This document shows, piece after piece, positions 1-9,800 of a stretch of 64,000 bases of DNA (positions are counted from its first letter, which is position 1; every line of letters starts with the position of its first letter). The notes beneath the pieces were generated by a model, which was not told the DNA's origin, ran no database searches, and saw only the letters and a program-made list of their open reading frames with translations. The translations under genes and the position numbers were made by a program. Where the stretch lies: positions 18,180 to 82,179 of the IMG/VR virus record IMGVR_UViG_3300021964_007119. The stretch is one strand, 5' to 3'. The DNA comes from a virus.

Positions 1-622
1 TTTTTTCTTCATTTAAGTATTGTCTTTTATGAATATCACCAATTAGACCCATATCGTAATCGTCAAAGTAATCTATTGTAACCTTACCTGGTAGTGAAAA
101 TCCTACATCAGTTTTTGACCTATCAACTGTTCCGTGATATAAAACAACCTTTGTATCAGCTTCAAAGTCTTTTGCTTTAATGTAGTTCTCTTCATCTTCC
201 CAAACATCCCAAACTACAAAACTCATATCGGCTATGTCGTAAACGCCTGAGCGTTTTAAGTAATGTAAGTTGGGTAAATTTAAATTATTGATGATAGGTG
301 TTAAAACATCTAATCTATTCAAGTTATTTAAATTACAATCGTGATTACCCGTTATAACTATCGTAGGACAAATCTCTGAAAGAGATTTTAAAAAACGAGA
401 AGTTTGGTCTACGAGTTCGGGGGACATATCGGTTTTTGAGTGTGCTATATCACCACCGATATAAATAATAGAATCCTCACGATTCTGTTTGATTTTTTCA
501 TACAACCTTTCAAATACTTGTTCGTATTCGGCGTGTCGTTTTAAATTTCTAATATGAACATCAGATATGTGGTGTATGTATTTAATTTTTTTTAAAGGAA
601 TATCAACTTTTGTTCTTTTCAT
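1..622 (-). CDS. Mre11/SbcD-like recombination nuclease subunit (T4 gp47-like), 3' part missing
   Basis: The reading frame starts at 622 and runs off the window, so only about the first 207 residues are seen. The visible part carries the calcineurin-type metallophosphoesterase motifs in order: DVH near residue 20, GGDIAH near 55, GNHD near 92, and later YHGT and GDIHKRQ. In this family these bind two metal ions and cut DNA ends, working with an SMC-like ATPase (gp46/SbcC), which would be expected just outside the window. The start codon overlaps the stop of the primase gene (TAATG), so the two are probably translationally coupled. A generic phosphoesterase is possible, but the GDIHKRQ block and the primase neighbour favour the recombination nuclease. 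Confidence 0.8.
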   Translation of the reverse strand, partial: MKRTKVDIPLKKIKYIHHISDVHIRNLKRHAEYEQVFERLYEKIKQNREDSIIYIGGDIAHSKTDMSPELVDQTSRFLKSLSEICPTIVITGNHDCNLNNLNRLDVLTPIINNLNLPNLHYLKRSGVYDIADMSFVVWDVWEDEENYIKAKDFEADTKVVLYHGTVDRSKTDVGFSLPGKVTIDYFDDYDMGLIGDIHKRQYLNEEK

Positions 623-1536
623 TATATCATACCAAGTTTATGTTTCATTAATTCTCTAAATGAAGTTTCTTCTGTTAAATTTTTCATATCTGTAAATTTT
701 TCATAACCAATATCATTTGGGTCTTTTTCAGTCATTTTAATCATATGAACTTTTATACCCTCGTTCATTAATTCTTCTACAATTCTCATACTATCTTTTA
801 CAGCATCATTATCAAGTGCAACATATAGAGTTTTTACTTTCTTTTCTAAAATCTTTCTTTTTAAACTATTCATAATTGTTTTACCAAATAACGGGATAGA
901 ATTTATTTTGGTTGATATTGCATCTAAGGCTCCTTCAACTAATAATATTGGTTCTTCCCAATTTACAAACAATTCAAATCCAACAATATCTTTTGGTGTT
1001 GGTGAATTTCTATATTTAAGTTTACTATCAAATACATCTCTACCGACAAAAAAATTTAATTTACCCCCACTATCATATGAAGGAATAATAATTCTGTTTG
1101 AGTATAGTCCGTCTTCACAATAACCAATTGAGTATTTAATCATATCGTCTGATGAAACTCCTCGTGATTTTAAATACTTTAATGCGTGTTTATAAATTGG
1201 TGAGTTAGATTTTACCCATATAGGTTTGTATTCGTCTGGTAATTTTACTTCTTTGTTTTCTTGTTTGGTTGGAACATACTCAAATGAAAAATCATCTGAT
1301 AATTCTTTTAGTTCACCATATTCTTTTTTGGAAGCTTTGACTTTCTTAAACAACTGAAATAAGTTATGACCACCTTGACCAGATACCCAACAATGCCATT
1401 TTCCATTTTTAACATTGACTTGTAGTTTAGGTTTGTGATGACTAACAAATGGACTCCACCACATATACTCATTTTCTTTTGTTAATTGTTGTCCTTGTGA
1501 TTTTAATACTCTATTGAGTAGATTTACTATCTTCAT
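622..1536 (-). CDS. DNA primase with Toprim domain (T4 gp61-like)
   Basis: A 304-residue protein. The C-terminal half has the Toprim signature: VEGALDAI near residue 200, then ALDNDA and DPNDIG, the acidic residues that bind the metal for RNA primer synthesis. The N-terminal region (about residues 25-65) has the layout of a CHC2-type zinc ribbon (WWSPF, then a basic strand, then WHCWVSGQGG), but only one of the expected metal-binding cysteines is visible. Length is close to T4 gp61 (342). It should act with a replicative helicase encoded elsewhere. It is coupled downstream to the gp47-like gene and overlaps the small nuclease gene upstream by 26 nt. Confidence 0.82.
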   Translation of the reverse strand: MKIVNLLNRVLKSQGQQLTKENEYMWWSPFVSHHKPKLQVNVKNGKWHCWVSGQGGHNLFQLFKKVKASKKEYGELKELSDDFSFEYVPTKQENKEVKLPDEYKPIWVKSNSPIYKHALKYLKSRGVSSDDMIKYSIGYCEDGLYSNRIIIPSYDSGGKLNFFVGRDVFDSKLKYRNSPTPKDIVGFELFVNWEEPILLVEGALDAISTKINSIPLFGKTIMNSLKRKILEKKVKTLYVALDNDAVKDSMRIVEELMNEGIKVHMIKMTEKDPNDIGYEKFTDMKNLTEETSFRELMKHKLGMI

Positions 1537-1864
1537 CTAATAATTCTAACAACCTTTCAAACTCTATTGTAGCATAAATTTTACTTCTGTTTCTTTTAAA
1601 CACTAATAATGGTATGTGTTTTCCTGCGTTTGTTTCAGCTTGTTCAAGAGAACTCCATATATTTAATTTCTCTTGATTTTTACATTCTGTTGCAAATGGA
1701 AACAATTTACGAGCGGCTGGTGATAATAAAACATCTTCACCACTATCTCCCATAGTAGTTGAACGAACATCATCTTCTTCTAGTTGTGTGAATTTTTCTA
1801 AGATTAAATCTCGGACTTTATTCTGTAACCTTTTACCTTTGTTTTTAGCACTTCTCGTTTTCAT
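1511..1864 (-). CDS. small PD-(D/E)XK-type nuclease-like protein
   Basis: A 117-residue basic protein. The pattern GEDV near residue 43 followed by ECKNQE near 62 matches the acidic and lysine positions of PD-(D/E)XK nucleases, such as VRR-Nuc or Holliday-junction resolvase-like proteins. The start is taken as the ATG at 1864 rather than the in-frame TTG at 1870, because the AT-rich promoter-like motif sits directly upstream. The place next to primase and a gp47-like nuclease suggests a replication or recombination role. The exact substrate cannot be deduced. Confidence 0.6.
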   Translation of the reverse strand: MKTRSAKNKGKRLQNKVRDLILEKFTQLEEDDVRSTTMGDSGEDVLLSPAARKLFPFATECKNQEKLNIWSSLEQAETNAGKHIPLLVFKRNRSKIYATIEFERLLELLDEDSKSTQ

Positions 1865-1871
1865 AACCAAT

Positions 1872-1884
1872 AATAAATATAATT
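1872..1884 (-). promoter_or_regulatory. AT-rich late-type promoter motif
   Basis: On the coding strand this reads AATTATATTTATT, one of nine similar elements found just upstream of transcription units in the window. It ends about 7 nt before the ATG at 1864, so a transcript starting here would have almost no leader. Confidence 0.4.
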
Positions 1885-1902
1885 GAGATTACCCAAAATC
1901 AA

Positions 1903-3684
1903 TTATTTTTTTCTTAAACTATGTTTCCATTTTCCTCTCCACTCTCGTCTAGCCCATCTTTCAGCTGCTATTTCAAATGGGTTGTTGTCGTGGAAATCTT
2001 TACCCTTATCTTCTTGTTCTTGTCCAGCTTGTGTATACATTCTTACAAACTTTTTACGACCATATTTTTTACTATCCATAGCGTGATAAATTTCGTGTAA
2101 CAAAGTTATCATAAAATCTTGAACACTTTTATAAAAAGGTCTTAACTTTATAATATCTCTGTCAAAATCATAATCACCTTTTGTTGCTCGTGGACTAAAT
2201 TCTAATTTTGAATTAACTCTGTATTTATTCATTATTTTTTTAGCTATTTGTTGAAAGTCTATTCTTTCTAATAATAAAGTTGTTCCGTCTTTTAATGTAT
2301 ATGTTTCTAACATTTTTTGTTTTCTTACCCAAGACTTACCTCTCGGATTTTTTATTGGTCTTTTGATAAATTTAGATATTCCTTTTTTAACCAACATATT
2401 AAATCGTTTTTGTGCTTGTTTTGGTGAAAGGTCTTTGTTGTTATCAATGATTATAAAGTTATTACCACCAAACAATCCTTGAAATCCACCAATATTTTTT
2501 ATAACTTCTCTGTGTGAATCAACAACTATTTTTTCCGGTAGAACTCTGTCACGATTTTTATTTCTTTTAAGTGCTACTTCTAATGTAGTGTTGACAAATA
2601 CCATATAACAATCATATCCTTTTTCCTCTAATTCTTTTTTCTCTTTTGATATTTTTGCATAATCATCACCGGTTCCGTCAATAATCATACCGAGTCTTCC
2701 GTTTTGATATAATTTTTTTCTCACACCGGTTAATTCTTTAGCATAACTTCTCAATCCACTTGCGTCTGGTCCATCACCTGTTAGATTGTCAAATACTTCG
2801 TCTGGTAATGCGTCTAAGTTAGTTCCGAACCCGTATTTTTTTAATAAGAACTTTAACTCTTTATCTGTGTTGACCATTTTCATACCGGTCTGAGATACAT
2901 TAACTCTTTCTGGTATTCCAAATAAACCTTTTGCTACCCAAGTTTTACCACTTCCAGGCCCACCTGCTAAGAAAACTGCTTTTAAAATACCTGGGTCATT
3001 GATACCTTCTTTTAAAATCATTGTTTCACCATTTTTGGTAAGTATGTTTTCCATATGTTTATAATATTCTTTTTCAAATCCCAACTCAACAAAAGCTGTA
3101 TAACCTTTTGGCCCTTGTCTACCTGATGCTTGTGAAGCTTCTTTTAATGGTAATCTAAATGTTACAACTTTTCTACCATTGATTGTTGGCATTCCGTGTT
3201 CATCTTTACCAATAGATTTGACTACGGTTTTTTTATTTTTAAATCTACCAGTTAAAATAGTATCTCCAATCTTTACTGGTATATTTACATCTTCTCTAAT
3301 ACTACGATTTAATTTTCCGTGAATTCTTTTCATTTTTTTTCTTTGTGCTAAACTTGTAGGTATCCAATCTGGTCCAAAAGTATAATCCTTGTTTTCTTTT
3401 GTTTTCTTTTTCATCTTGTTGATATAAGAACGATAAACCGCGGCTTGAGATGATTTACCCATTTCTTTTGCTCGTTGTTCCATTGCTACAGCGGCTTGAA
3501 TTTTGTGTGCGTGAGATTTACCACTACCCTTGATTTTACTTACTGAAGATTTAGCATCTTTAACAGTTGCAAACTTTAAACCTTTGATTGTTCCTTTTGG
3601 ATTTTCATCTGTGTATAAATCTGAATGAGATGAAGAACCTCTATGTTGTCCTTTTTTTCTTGGAACTCTTGGTGTTTCGTTCAT
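1903..3684 (-). CDS. multidomain P-loop kinase / HExxH metalloprotease-like protein
   Basis: A 593-residue protein made of at least three parts. Residues 1-110 are basic and Ser/Lys-rich, with a segment resembling a short domain common in aquatic phage proteins (KSHAHKIQAAVAMEQRA). Residues about 235-430 form a P-loop kinase or zeta-toxin-like domain, with GGPGSGKT near 240 and DGTGDD near 340. Residues about 490-593 contain HEIYHAMD near 529, a zinc metalloprotease HExxH motif. No single known family covers the whole protein. It lies between replication and structural genes, immediately next to the 50-residue gene upstream. It could be packaged with the virion or act on host proteins; both are inferences. 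Confidence 0.6.
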   Translation of the reverse strand: MNETPRVPRKKGQHRGSSSHSDLYTDENPKGTIKGLKFATVKDAKSSVSKIKGSGKSHAHKIQAAVAMEQRAKEMGKSSQAAVYRSYINKMKKKTKENKDYTFGPDWIPTSLAQRKKMKRIHGKLNRSIREDVNIPVKIGDTILTGRFKNKKTVVKSIGKDEHGMPTINGRKVVTFRLPLKEASQASGRQGPKGYTAFVELGFEKEYYKHMENILTKNGETMILKEGINDPGILKAVFLAGGPGSGKTWVAKGLFGIPERVNVSQTGMKMVNTDKELKFLLKKYGFGTNLDALPDEVFDNLTGDGPDASGLRSYAKELTGVRKKLYQNGRLGMIIDGTGDDYAKISKEKKELEEKGYDCYMVFVNTTLEVALKRNKNRDRVLPEKIVVDSHREVIKNIGGFQGLFGGNNFIIIDNNKDLSPKQAQKRFNMLVKKGISKFIKRPIKNPRGKSWVRKQKMLETYTLKDGTTLLLERIDFQQIAKKIMNKYRVNSKLEFSPRATKGDYDFDRDIIKLRPFYKSVQDFMITLLHEIYHAMDSKKYGRKKFVRMYTQAGQEQEDKGKDFHDNNPFEIAAERWARREWRGKWKHSLRKK

Positions 3685-3837
3685 CTATCTATACCCCATT
3701 TGATTTGGATTGATACCTAATTTTTTTAATTTGGCTTTATATTTTTTATGTTGGTTTGCAGTTCTACCTTCTTTAGCCCATTTTTCATTGAGTTTTCGTC
3801 TTCGTTCTTTTCTATCTTTGGCGTTTCTATTCGGCAT
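3685..3837 (-). CDS. small basic protein, unknown
   Basis: A 50-residue, strongly basic protein (begins MPNRNAKDRKERRRK). The stop TAG at 3685-3687 is immediately followed by the ATG of the kinase/protease gene, so the two are coupled. An AT-rich promoter motif lies just upstream. No family recognised; it could bind nucleic acid by charge. Confidence 0.6.
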   Translation of the reverse strand: MPNRNAKDRKERRRKLNEKWAKEGRTANQHKKYKAKLKKLGINPNQMGYR

Positions 3838-3845
3838 ATCTACAA

Positions 3846-3860
3846 TTATAAATATAAAAT
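3846..3860 (-). promoter_or_regulatory. AT-rich late-type promoter motif
   Basis: The coding strand reads ATTTTATATTTATAA, ending about 9 nt upstream of the ATG at 3837. It belongs to the same set as the elements at 1872, 6851 and 18441. Confidence 0.4.
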
Positions 3861-3869
3861 TTTCGATTA

Positions 3870-4988
3870 TTATGTATCAAATCTAACAATAAAACTTATG
3901 TCTAACTCTTTGTCGTTTTTGATTGGTTTGGCTAATTTACCCATAGCTAATAAATCATTGTGGTCGTCATAAAGTGCTATGGTTGTAACATATGGTGCGA
4001 AATTTGAACCTGTCGCTATATCTAACAAAGAACCAGTTCCGGCGTATCCCTCGTCACTATACGAAGAACTTGCTGGCCATATAACTGGTAAATTTAAATG
4101 TTCTGTTGAATAAGTTTCGTCTTCTGGAAATAAATTAGTTGGAACACCAAAACTACCACTATTTCCTGGTGTTAATGTAATATTTGAACTATTGGCAAAT
4201 TCACCCCTTCCAACATTACATTGAATTTCTCTTTCATAAATTGTTCTTGTTGATTTAAAAGTTATATCCCAACCATCATCACCACCCGTATTACCTATAT
4301 TATAATAAGAACCAGTATCGGTTATAACAATCAATCCGTAACTATACATAACATTACCTATAATACTACCAGTCGTTTGTCCACCACCATCAGCTTTAAA
4401 CGATTCTGATGCTACTGCGAAAGATGATGAATAGTTGTTGTCGTATAGATTTCCTAGTCCATCATCTTTTAATGTATAAGTTATATCTGTACTATTATCT
4501 GTGATAGTAACCGATTTTGGTTTTATTTTTTCACCATAAAATTGTCTTGGAATACTAATGATTGAAGCTGATTTGTGTAATATTCTTGATGAAAAGTTAT
4601 ATGTAAATCTATTAGGGAAATCTGATAAAGATGATGATACTATTGCTTTAACTGGTGAATGTGTTTTTTCCCAGTGTGTTAAATCAACTTCACTACTATC
4701 TATAACATTGACATCACGATAGAACATATTGTTTATTGTGAAATATATTGGTGATTCATAAAATGTTGCCCAATATGGATTTTTTCCCATTGAAGATGAG
4801 AGAGAATTGTATACCCCAAAACTTTGTGAATTTGCTGTTGAATTTTGGAAATTGTAAATACTTCCACTTCTTGCACGAATTCCATAAACTCCACTACCAC
4901 TGTCGTTATTTGTGAATGTAAATTCTTTATGGACTTCAAATGACCTAAGTGATACATCTTCCGGGTTTATATTTTTGTAAATACCCAT
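3870..4988 (-). CDS. virion structural protein, paralog of the next gene
   Basis: A 372-residue Ser/Gly/Asn-rich protein with no signal peptide or catalytic motif. It shares a layout with the protein encoded at 5002-6099: a central 'YGLIVITDTGSYY' versus 'FGLLILSAHRL' strand, an 'EREIQCNVGRGEFANSSN' versus 'EETISSTHYFCRVGNSEFNSS' block, and a C-terminal ending 'TTIALYDDHNDLLAMGKLAKPI' type segment. Both end in a similar strand around FVRF or KVKLDF. The pair therefore looks like a duplication. Context says baseplate, tail-fibre or capsid decoration; the exact place in the virion is unknown. Confidence 0.65.
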   Translation of the reverse strand: MGIYKNINPEDVSLRSFEVHKEFTFTNNDSGSGVYGIRARSGSIYNFQNSTANSQSFGVYNSLSSSMGKNPYWATFYESPIYFTINNMFYRDVNVIDSSEVDLTHWEKTHSPVKAIVSSSLSDFPNRFTYNFSSRILHKSASIISIPRQFYGEKIKPKSVTITDNSTDITYTLKDDGLGNLYDNNYSSSFAVASESFKADGGGQTTGSIIGNVMYSYGLIVITDTGSYYNIGNTGGDDGWDITFKSTRTIYEREIQCNVGRGEFANSSNITLTPGNSGSFGVPTNLFPEDETYSTEHLNLPVIWPASSSYSDEGYAGTGSLLDIATGSNFAPYVTTIALYDDHNDLLAMGKLAKPIKNDKELDISFIVRFDT

Positions 4989-5001
4989 TTGTATAACCTA
5001 A

Positions 5002-6099
5002 TTAAAAGTCTAACTTAACTTTAATAAGTGCTTCTCTACTTCTTGATTTTAAAATTGGTTGACTTAGTTTTGCAATAGCTAATGGTTCTGCTGTTTCTTC
5101 ACCATAAAGTGCTACAGTTGTAATATAAGTTTTCGGGTCATTTTTAAATGCTTCAATTTTTATATCACCAGAACTTGACACATAAGTTGGATTTGTGCTT
5201 GAATTAAATTCACTATTTCCAACTCTACAAAAGTAATGTGTTGAACTAATTGTTTCTTCTCTACGAGCTTGGAACAATGAACCAGAATCTATAGCTTCAA
5301 CCATTCTATGTAAACTATGCGATATTCTTGAATTTATTACATTTGAACCTGTTTTGTTCGCTAGATAAAATAAAGGGTCTTGTTGTGGAACTGATAATGT
5401 ATGAACATCAGCTACACTTCCAAGTTGTGTAGATTGTAATCTATGAGCACTTAGGATAAGTAATCCAAAGTCTGGATAAAACTTACCATAAGAACCACTT
5501 GCAGCTCCTTCAGATGAAGCGGCTGTATCAATTGTTGTTGAACCACCTTGTATAGAACCAGAAACAATATTATATTCTGTTACTCCAGCTGAGTTTATAG
5601 GGTTCGTATTTGTTGAACTATCATCAATCAATTTAACTTTTATTGTTGACTTATGACCACTCAAATTTAGTTCCCAATTTCCAGGGTCAACTTTTTCTCT
5701 CATACGACTTCTGTCAAGTGATAAAGCGTATATATGTTGTTTAGTAACATCTGTTCCTTGTTCAAAAGTAAATAATTCTGTTTCAGGTGGTTGGGTTAAA
5801 TTTAACATCTGTCCATAAACAGTTGCTGTTTCTCTATTACCATCAACACCAGCTTTTCCTAATGAACCACTACCACCTTTGTGTCCATATAAAACTGAAA
5901 ATTGTTTTTCTGATGTAGAACCAGAAACATCTGTGTTAAATAATTGTAAGTAATATTGTCCATTTGAACTAGACTGTACTGAAGATGTATAAACATTAGT
6001 AAGAGTTGATACTCCACTTGACCATATTCCCGAAGAAACTGTTTGGTTCACCTCTCTTACGATATCATTTTCTTCCACTAATGGTTTTTGATAACTCAT
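5002..6099 (-). CDS. virion structural protein, paralog of the downstream gene
   Basis: A 365-residue Ser/Thr-rich protein with the same C-terminal pattern as its neighbour (ITTVALYGEETAEPLAIAK, then KLSQPI). A GGGGG-containing ribosome-binding site lies upstream of the ATG at 6099. It is co-oriented with the baseplate genes and separated from the next gene by 11 nt. No enzymatic motif was seen. It is probably a structural or fibre-attachment protein. Confidence 0.65.
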   Translation of the reverse strand: MSYQKPLVEENDIVREVNQTVSSGIWSSGVSTLTNVYTSSVQSSSNGQYYLQLFNTDVSGSTSEKQFSVLYGHKGGSGSLGKAGVDGNRETATVYGQMLNLTQPPETELFTFEQGTDVTKQHIYALSLDRSRMREKVDPGNWELNLSGHKSTIKVKLIDDSSTNTNPINSAGVTEYNIVSGSIQGGSTTIDTAASSEGAASGSYGKFYPDFGLLILSAHRLQSTQLGSVADVHTLSVPQQDPLFYLANKTGSNVINSRISHSLHRMVEAIDSGSLFQARREETISSTHYFCRVGNSEFNSSTNPTYVSSSGDIKIEAFKNDPKTYITTVALYGEETAEPLAIAKLSQPILKSRSREALIKVKLDF

Positions 6100-6110
6100 T
6101 ATTTATCCCC

Positions 6111-6794
6111 CTAAGTTCTTGTTAAGTTAATTGTTAAACTATCTAATTTACCAGTCTGAAGACCTCTAGCAGTTAAAACTACTTGTCTGTCTTGACTTCC
6201 AAGAATTGCGGTAGGTCTACATTTAATAGTAACTGATGTTCCTATTGTACTTGTTGTTCCTGATGGATTTCCTCCTCCACCAGTACCAGTATATCCACCA
6301 CTTTGACCTGGAGTGACTTGACCTAGACCACCACCTGTTTCTTGTTCTACTTGTGGAACTGAACGATTTGGTTGAGAAGTTGTTACGATAGTAGCATATT
6401 GACTTGAACCTAATACAAATTCATATAACTCTCCTGCAGCATTATCAGTTTCTGCTGTGTATACACTTGATTTTCCTGCTTGGATAGTAGAAGCTCCTGT
6501 AAGTGTTATTATTGGTGCTGTTCCACTATTTTGATTTGCATTATTATTTAAAAAGTATTTAACTGCTAAAGTTTGATTTGGAATAGCTTCTAGAAGATTC
6601 ATACTCTCTATCGCTTGTCCATAAAAGTTTGAACCATTAGGATGTGTGATATCATATAATCCATAATCAATCTCATCATCTGCTAATGCAAACTTTGTAA
6701 TTTTAAATTTTCCTTCTCCTTGTGCTAATAACTCACGACCTTTTTTAGTTAATATAGCATCTACCGTTATGGTTGTGTTATCTAAAACTCCCAT
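6111..6794 (-). CDS. virion structural protein with Gly-rich linker
   Basis: A 227-residue protein. The N-terminal stretch (ILTKKGRELLAQG, then KITKFALADDEIDYG, about residues 14-47) matches a domain often seen in structural proteins of aquatic T4-like phages. Residues about 150-185 are Gly/Ser/Thr-rich and probably a flexible linker. The C-terminus (about 187-227) reads like an Ig-like beta strand set. The start has a good AGGAG site. Probably a small fibre or baseplate-associated protein. Confidence 0.65.
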   Translation of the reverse strand: MGVLDNTTITVDAILTKKGRELLAQGEGKFKITKFALADDEIDYGLYDITHPNGSNFYGQAIESMNLLEAIPNQTLAVKYFLNNNANQNSGTAPIITLTGASTIQAGKSSVYTAETDNAAGELYEFVLGSSQYATIVTTSQPNRSVPQVEQETGGGLGQVTPGQSGGYTGTGGGGNPSGTTSTIGTSVTIKCRPTAILGSQDRQVVLTARGLQTGKLDSLTINLTRT

Positions 6795-6850
6795 TTTTAC
6801 TCCTAATTGTGATTAAATTTTGATTTCATTTTGAAACTACTTCGGTGTCA

Positions 6851-6868
6851 ATTATAAATATATGAAAA
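6851..6868 (-). promoter_or_regulatory. AT-rich late-type promoter motif
   Basis: The coding strand reads TTTTCATATATTTATAAT, 56 nt upstream of the ATG at 6794, between two structural genes. It is almost identical to the element at 18441 (TTTCCATATATTTATAGT). Confidence 0.45.
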
Positions 6869-6885
6869 CAAAATTTTTAGTTAAA

Positions 6886-9800
6886 TTAATTATTTTTTAC
6901 TACCTCAAGTCTTTTACCAGTACTAGTCTGTTTAGTGACTACGGCTGTCTGTGATGTTGCTGATACAATAAATGGAAGTTCCCCATCTATTGTAGTTTCA
7001 ATCGTATTTTTTACCCCCTCAAAATGAATTTTTCTATATCCACTCAAATAATCTGAAGGTGGTTGGTATTCAGCCTTTTTAAATGATGATGAATACGCGT
7101 GAAGTGCAGAACTTGAATATTGTGCATAAATCTGTTGACTTAAACTTGTAGTTAAAGGTTCTCCGACAGCACCTGAACCAGTATAGAATATATCTCTTAC
7201 TTCAAATCTATCACTTAATCTTGATGATGAAATAAATGGTGATAATGCTTCATTGAACAATACATCAGGAACTTTTACACCTTGTACAATAGAACCCGTT
7301 TTATAAGTAGTTGAACTTCTTACAAAAGAGTCTTTGTATCTACTACTATTTAATGATGATGATAATGACGCACTTCCAATCAAATAAAATGAAGGTTCTT
7401 GGAATAAACTCTCTGATACCACACCAGTATAATCATTTGTTGAACCAGAAGCAGATATTATTGCTCTACGGAGTGATTGTGTTGCTTCTAACAAACCTAC
7501 ATTTATTTCTCCCTCTCGTAACAAACTTTCAATACTTGGTGTCTTACCTATTATTTCTTTTGGTCTTTCTAATATAGTAGGTTCGATTAATAAACCAAAA
7601 TTAAACTTGGTTCTTGCTGGAATTACTTTTTTAATTTGTTCAAATATTGCTTGGTCATAAAATTTTATTAACCTTATATATTCCCAAAAATTATTTGTTT
7701 TTGTATATTTTTGGAAATAAGATTCAGCTAGTTCTCTTAAACCTCTATAAAATAATTCTTGTTCATCTCTCGGGTCTCCAATCTCTTTGTCAATGTCTAT
7801 GTCTGCTACTGATTCAATTATATCTCTGTTAATAACATCTGTTGGTGAGAAGAACACACCGACCTTATTCGAATCAATTGGTGCTGTATCATATGAACTT
7901 TGTTCTGTTCTATAATCAACTGATAATCCAGAACCACTATTTATCCAATTTCTTTCTATACGAACTTTTGAATTTGATAGTTTATATCCTATATTTGGCG
8001 TAAGAGATTTTTCTTCTTGTTCTACATTACTAAATGTATTTGCGGTAAATCCAACTGCACTACCTGACTCAAACGCTCCGTCAGAGTTAGCAAACAAGTT
8101 TTGGTCTGGTGCTATATTGTTTAAAGTTGGTGATGTTGATAAATTTTTGTTATCATCTAATCTTAATCTAAATACTAAATCTGTAAATGATGATGATGCG
8201 TGATTACCATTTATTGCTTTTGGAGCTCTTGTATGGTTGTTAAATGCTGATTCTGTTAGTGGTGAATTGTAATATCTTATTTCTTGTAAAGAACCTGTAA
8301 ACTCTCCACCTAAATCACCAAAAGAACCTGTTGAACCAAAGAACATATCACCACTTGCAGTCCATTGTCCGTTATGTAGTGATGAAGTTAATCCTGCTCC
8401 TGTGGTTGAACCACTTAAAATCATTGAAGTTGATGAATCATAAAGTATTTTACTTCTGCCAGCTTCATATTGTTTTACAAATAAATTATATTTTATACTT
8501 GATGTTGTCTCAAATTCGTTCTTTACTTCTTGGTCATATCCACTACTTAGTTCTCTTGTAATACCTACTGACCAAAACTCATTATTGTAAACTGGGAATA
8601 AAGATGAAGTAACACTCGTTGTTCCTAGTGAACTTGTGATTAAAAATTCTACTTTACCTTTATTATCTGTGATTGAACCTTGTTCTAATAATCTTACTGC
8701 AAATCTTTGGTCTTTGGCTACCAATACTTGATTGGAACTTGACGCGGCTCTAAATCTAAACTCAATAGTATCCGGTGTTCTTAAACTACCTGATGTTTCT
8801 TTCCATTGTGTTTGAATATGTTGACTATTTTTAAAATCTAACGCTCTTGTAAATCTTTGTCTAATATCAAATGTTGGTTGATATTCTTTTACATCTGGTC
8901 CACCATACTCATTAATTCTTAATATTGTTGGTGGAATACCATACGCATTAACAAGAGCTTGAATTGACTCTTTTGTTCCTTTTCTTTTTAAAATATAAGG
9001 CATACTCGATAACACACGACCCCATATTTCTCTTTCAATATCTTTTTCTGATTCTGTTGAGTAAACTTCATATGTTGATGAAGTTGCTGAACCACTTAAT
9101 TGGTATCCTTTTATGTATCTATGTAGTTCTACTAGTTCTTTACCTGATGGTTGTTTCCAACCGAATGCATCTGATATAGTCCAAACTAAATCTTTTGATA
9201 ATCCTTCTGTTAATTTTTCTCGTCTATCATAGGTGTCTTCAAATGCTTTAATGTAAATTAAAAAGTTGTCAAAGTAATGTCCAACCATATCTAAGAAATC
9301 TAAAAATGGTTGATTTTCAGAATCTCTTATAATGTGCTCTGGAATTAAATTGACTAAACGATTTGGATTGTTTTGGTCATAGATAGAAGCGGAAGTTATA
9401 TTGTTGTTATACCAAGTTGTAGCGGCTGATGCTGTTACATCTGCTATTGTATATGGTTTAGAAGAATTTGTCTTTGGCCAACTTGTGTCAAATTCTAACC
9501 CAAATGAACTTGTGTTGGCTGATGAGCTTTCATAAAATAAATACTTTTCGTAATGGTCAAAGTTATTTACAATACCATTTTTTAATTCTTCATTTTTGGC
9601 TATTGCTGAATCATATACTGATGATGTTGTTGTGGCTTTTACTGCGAAAGATGCACTTTCTAATGAGTATGCTTCATATTGTTGTAATTTTGTTCTAAAG
9701 TTTTGTAGTCTTTTTTCTACCGAACCAAATGTTGAAAAGTTTTTATATTCATTATAGTCAACATTTATTTTTACTGAGTTACTACCGCTTTGTAATTCAT

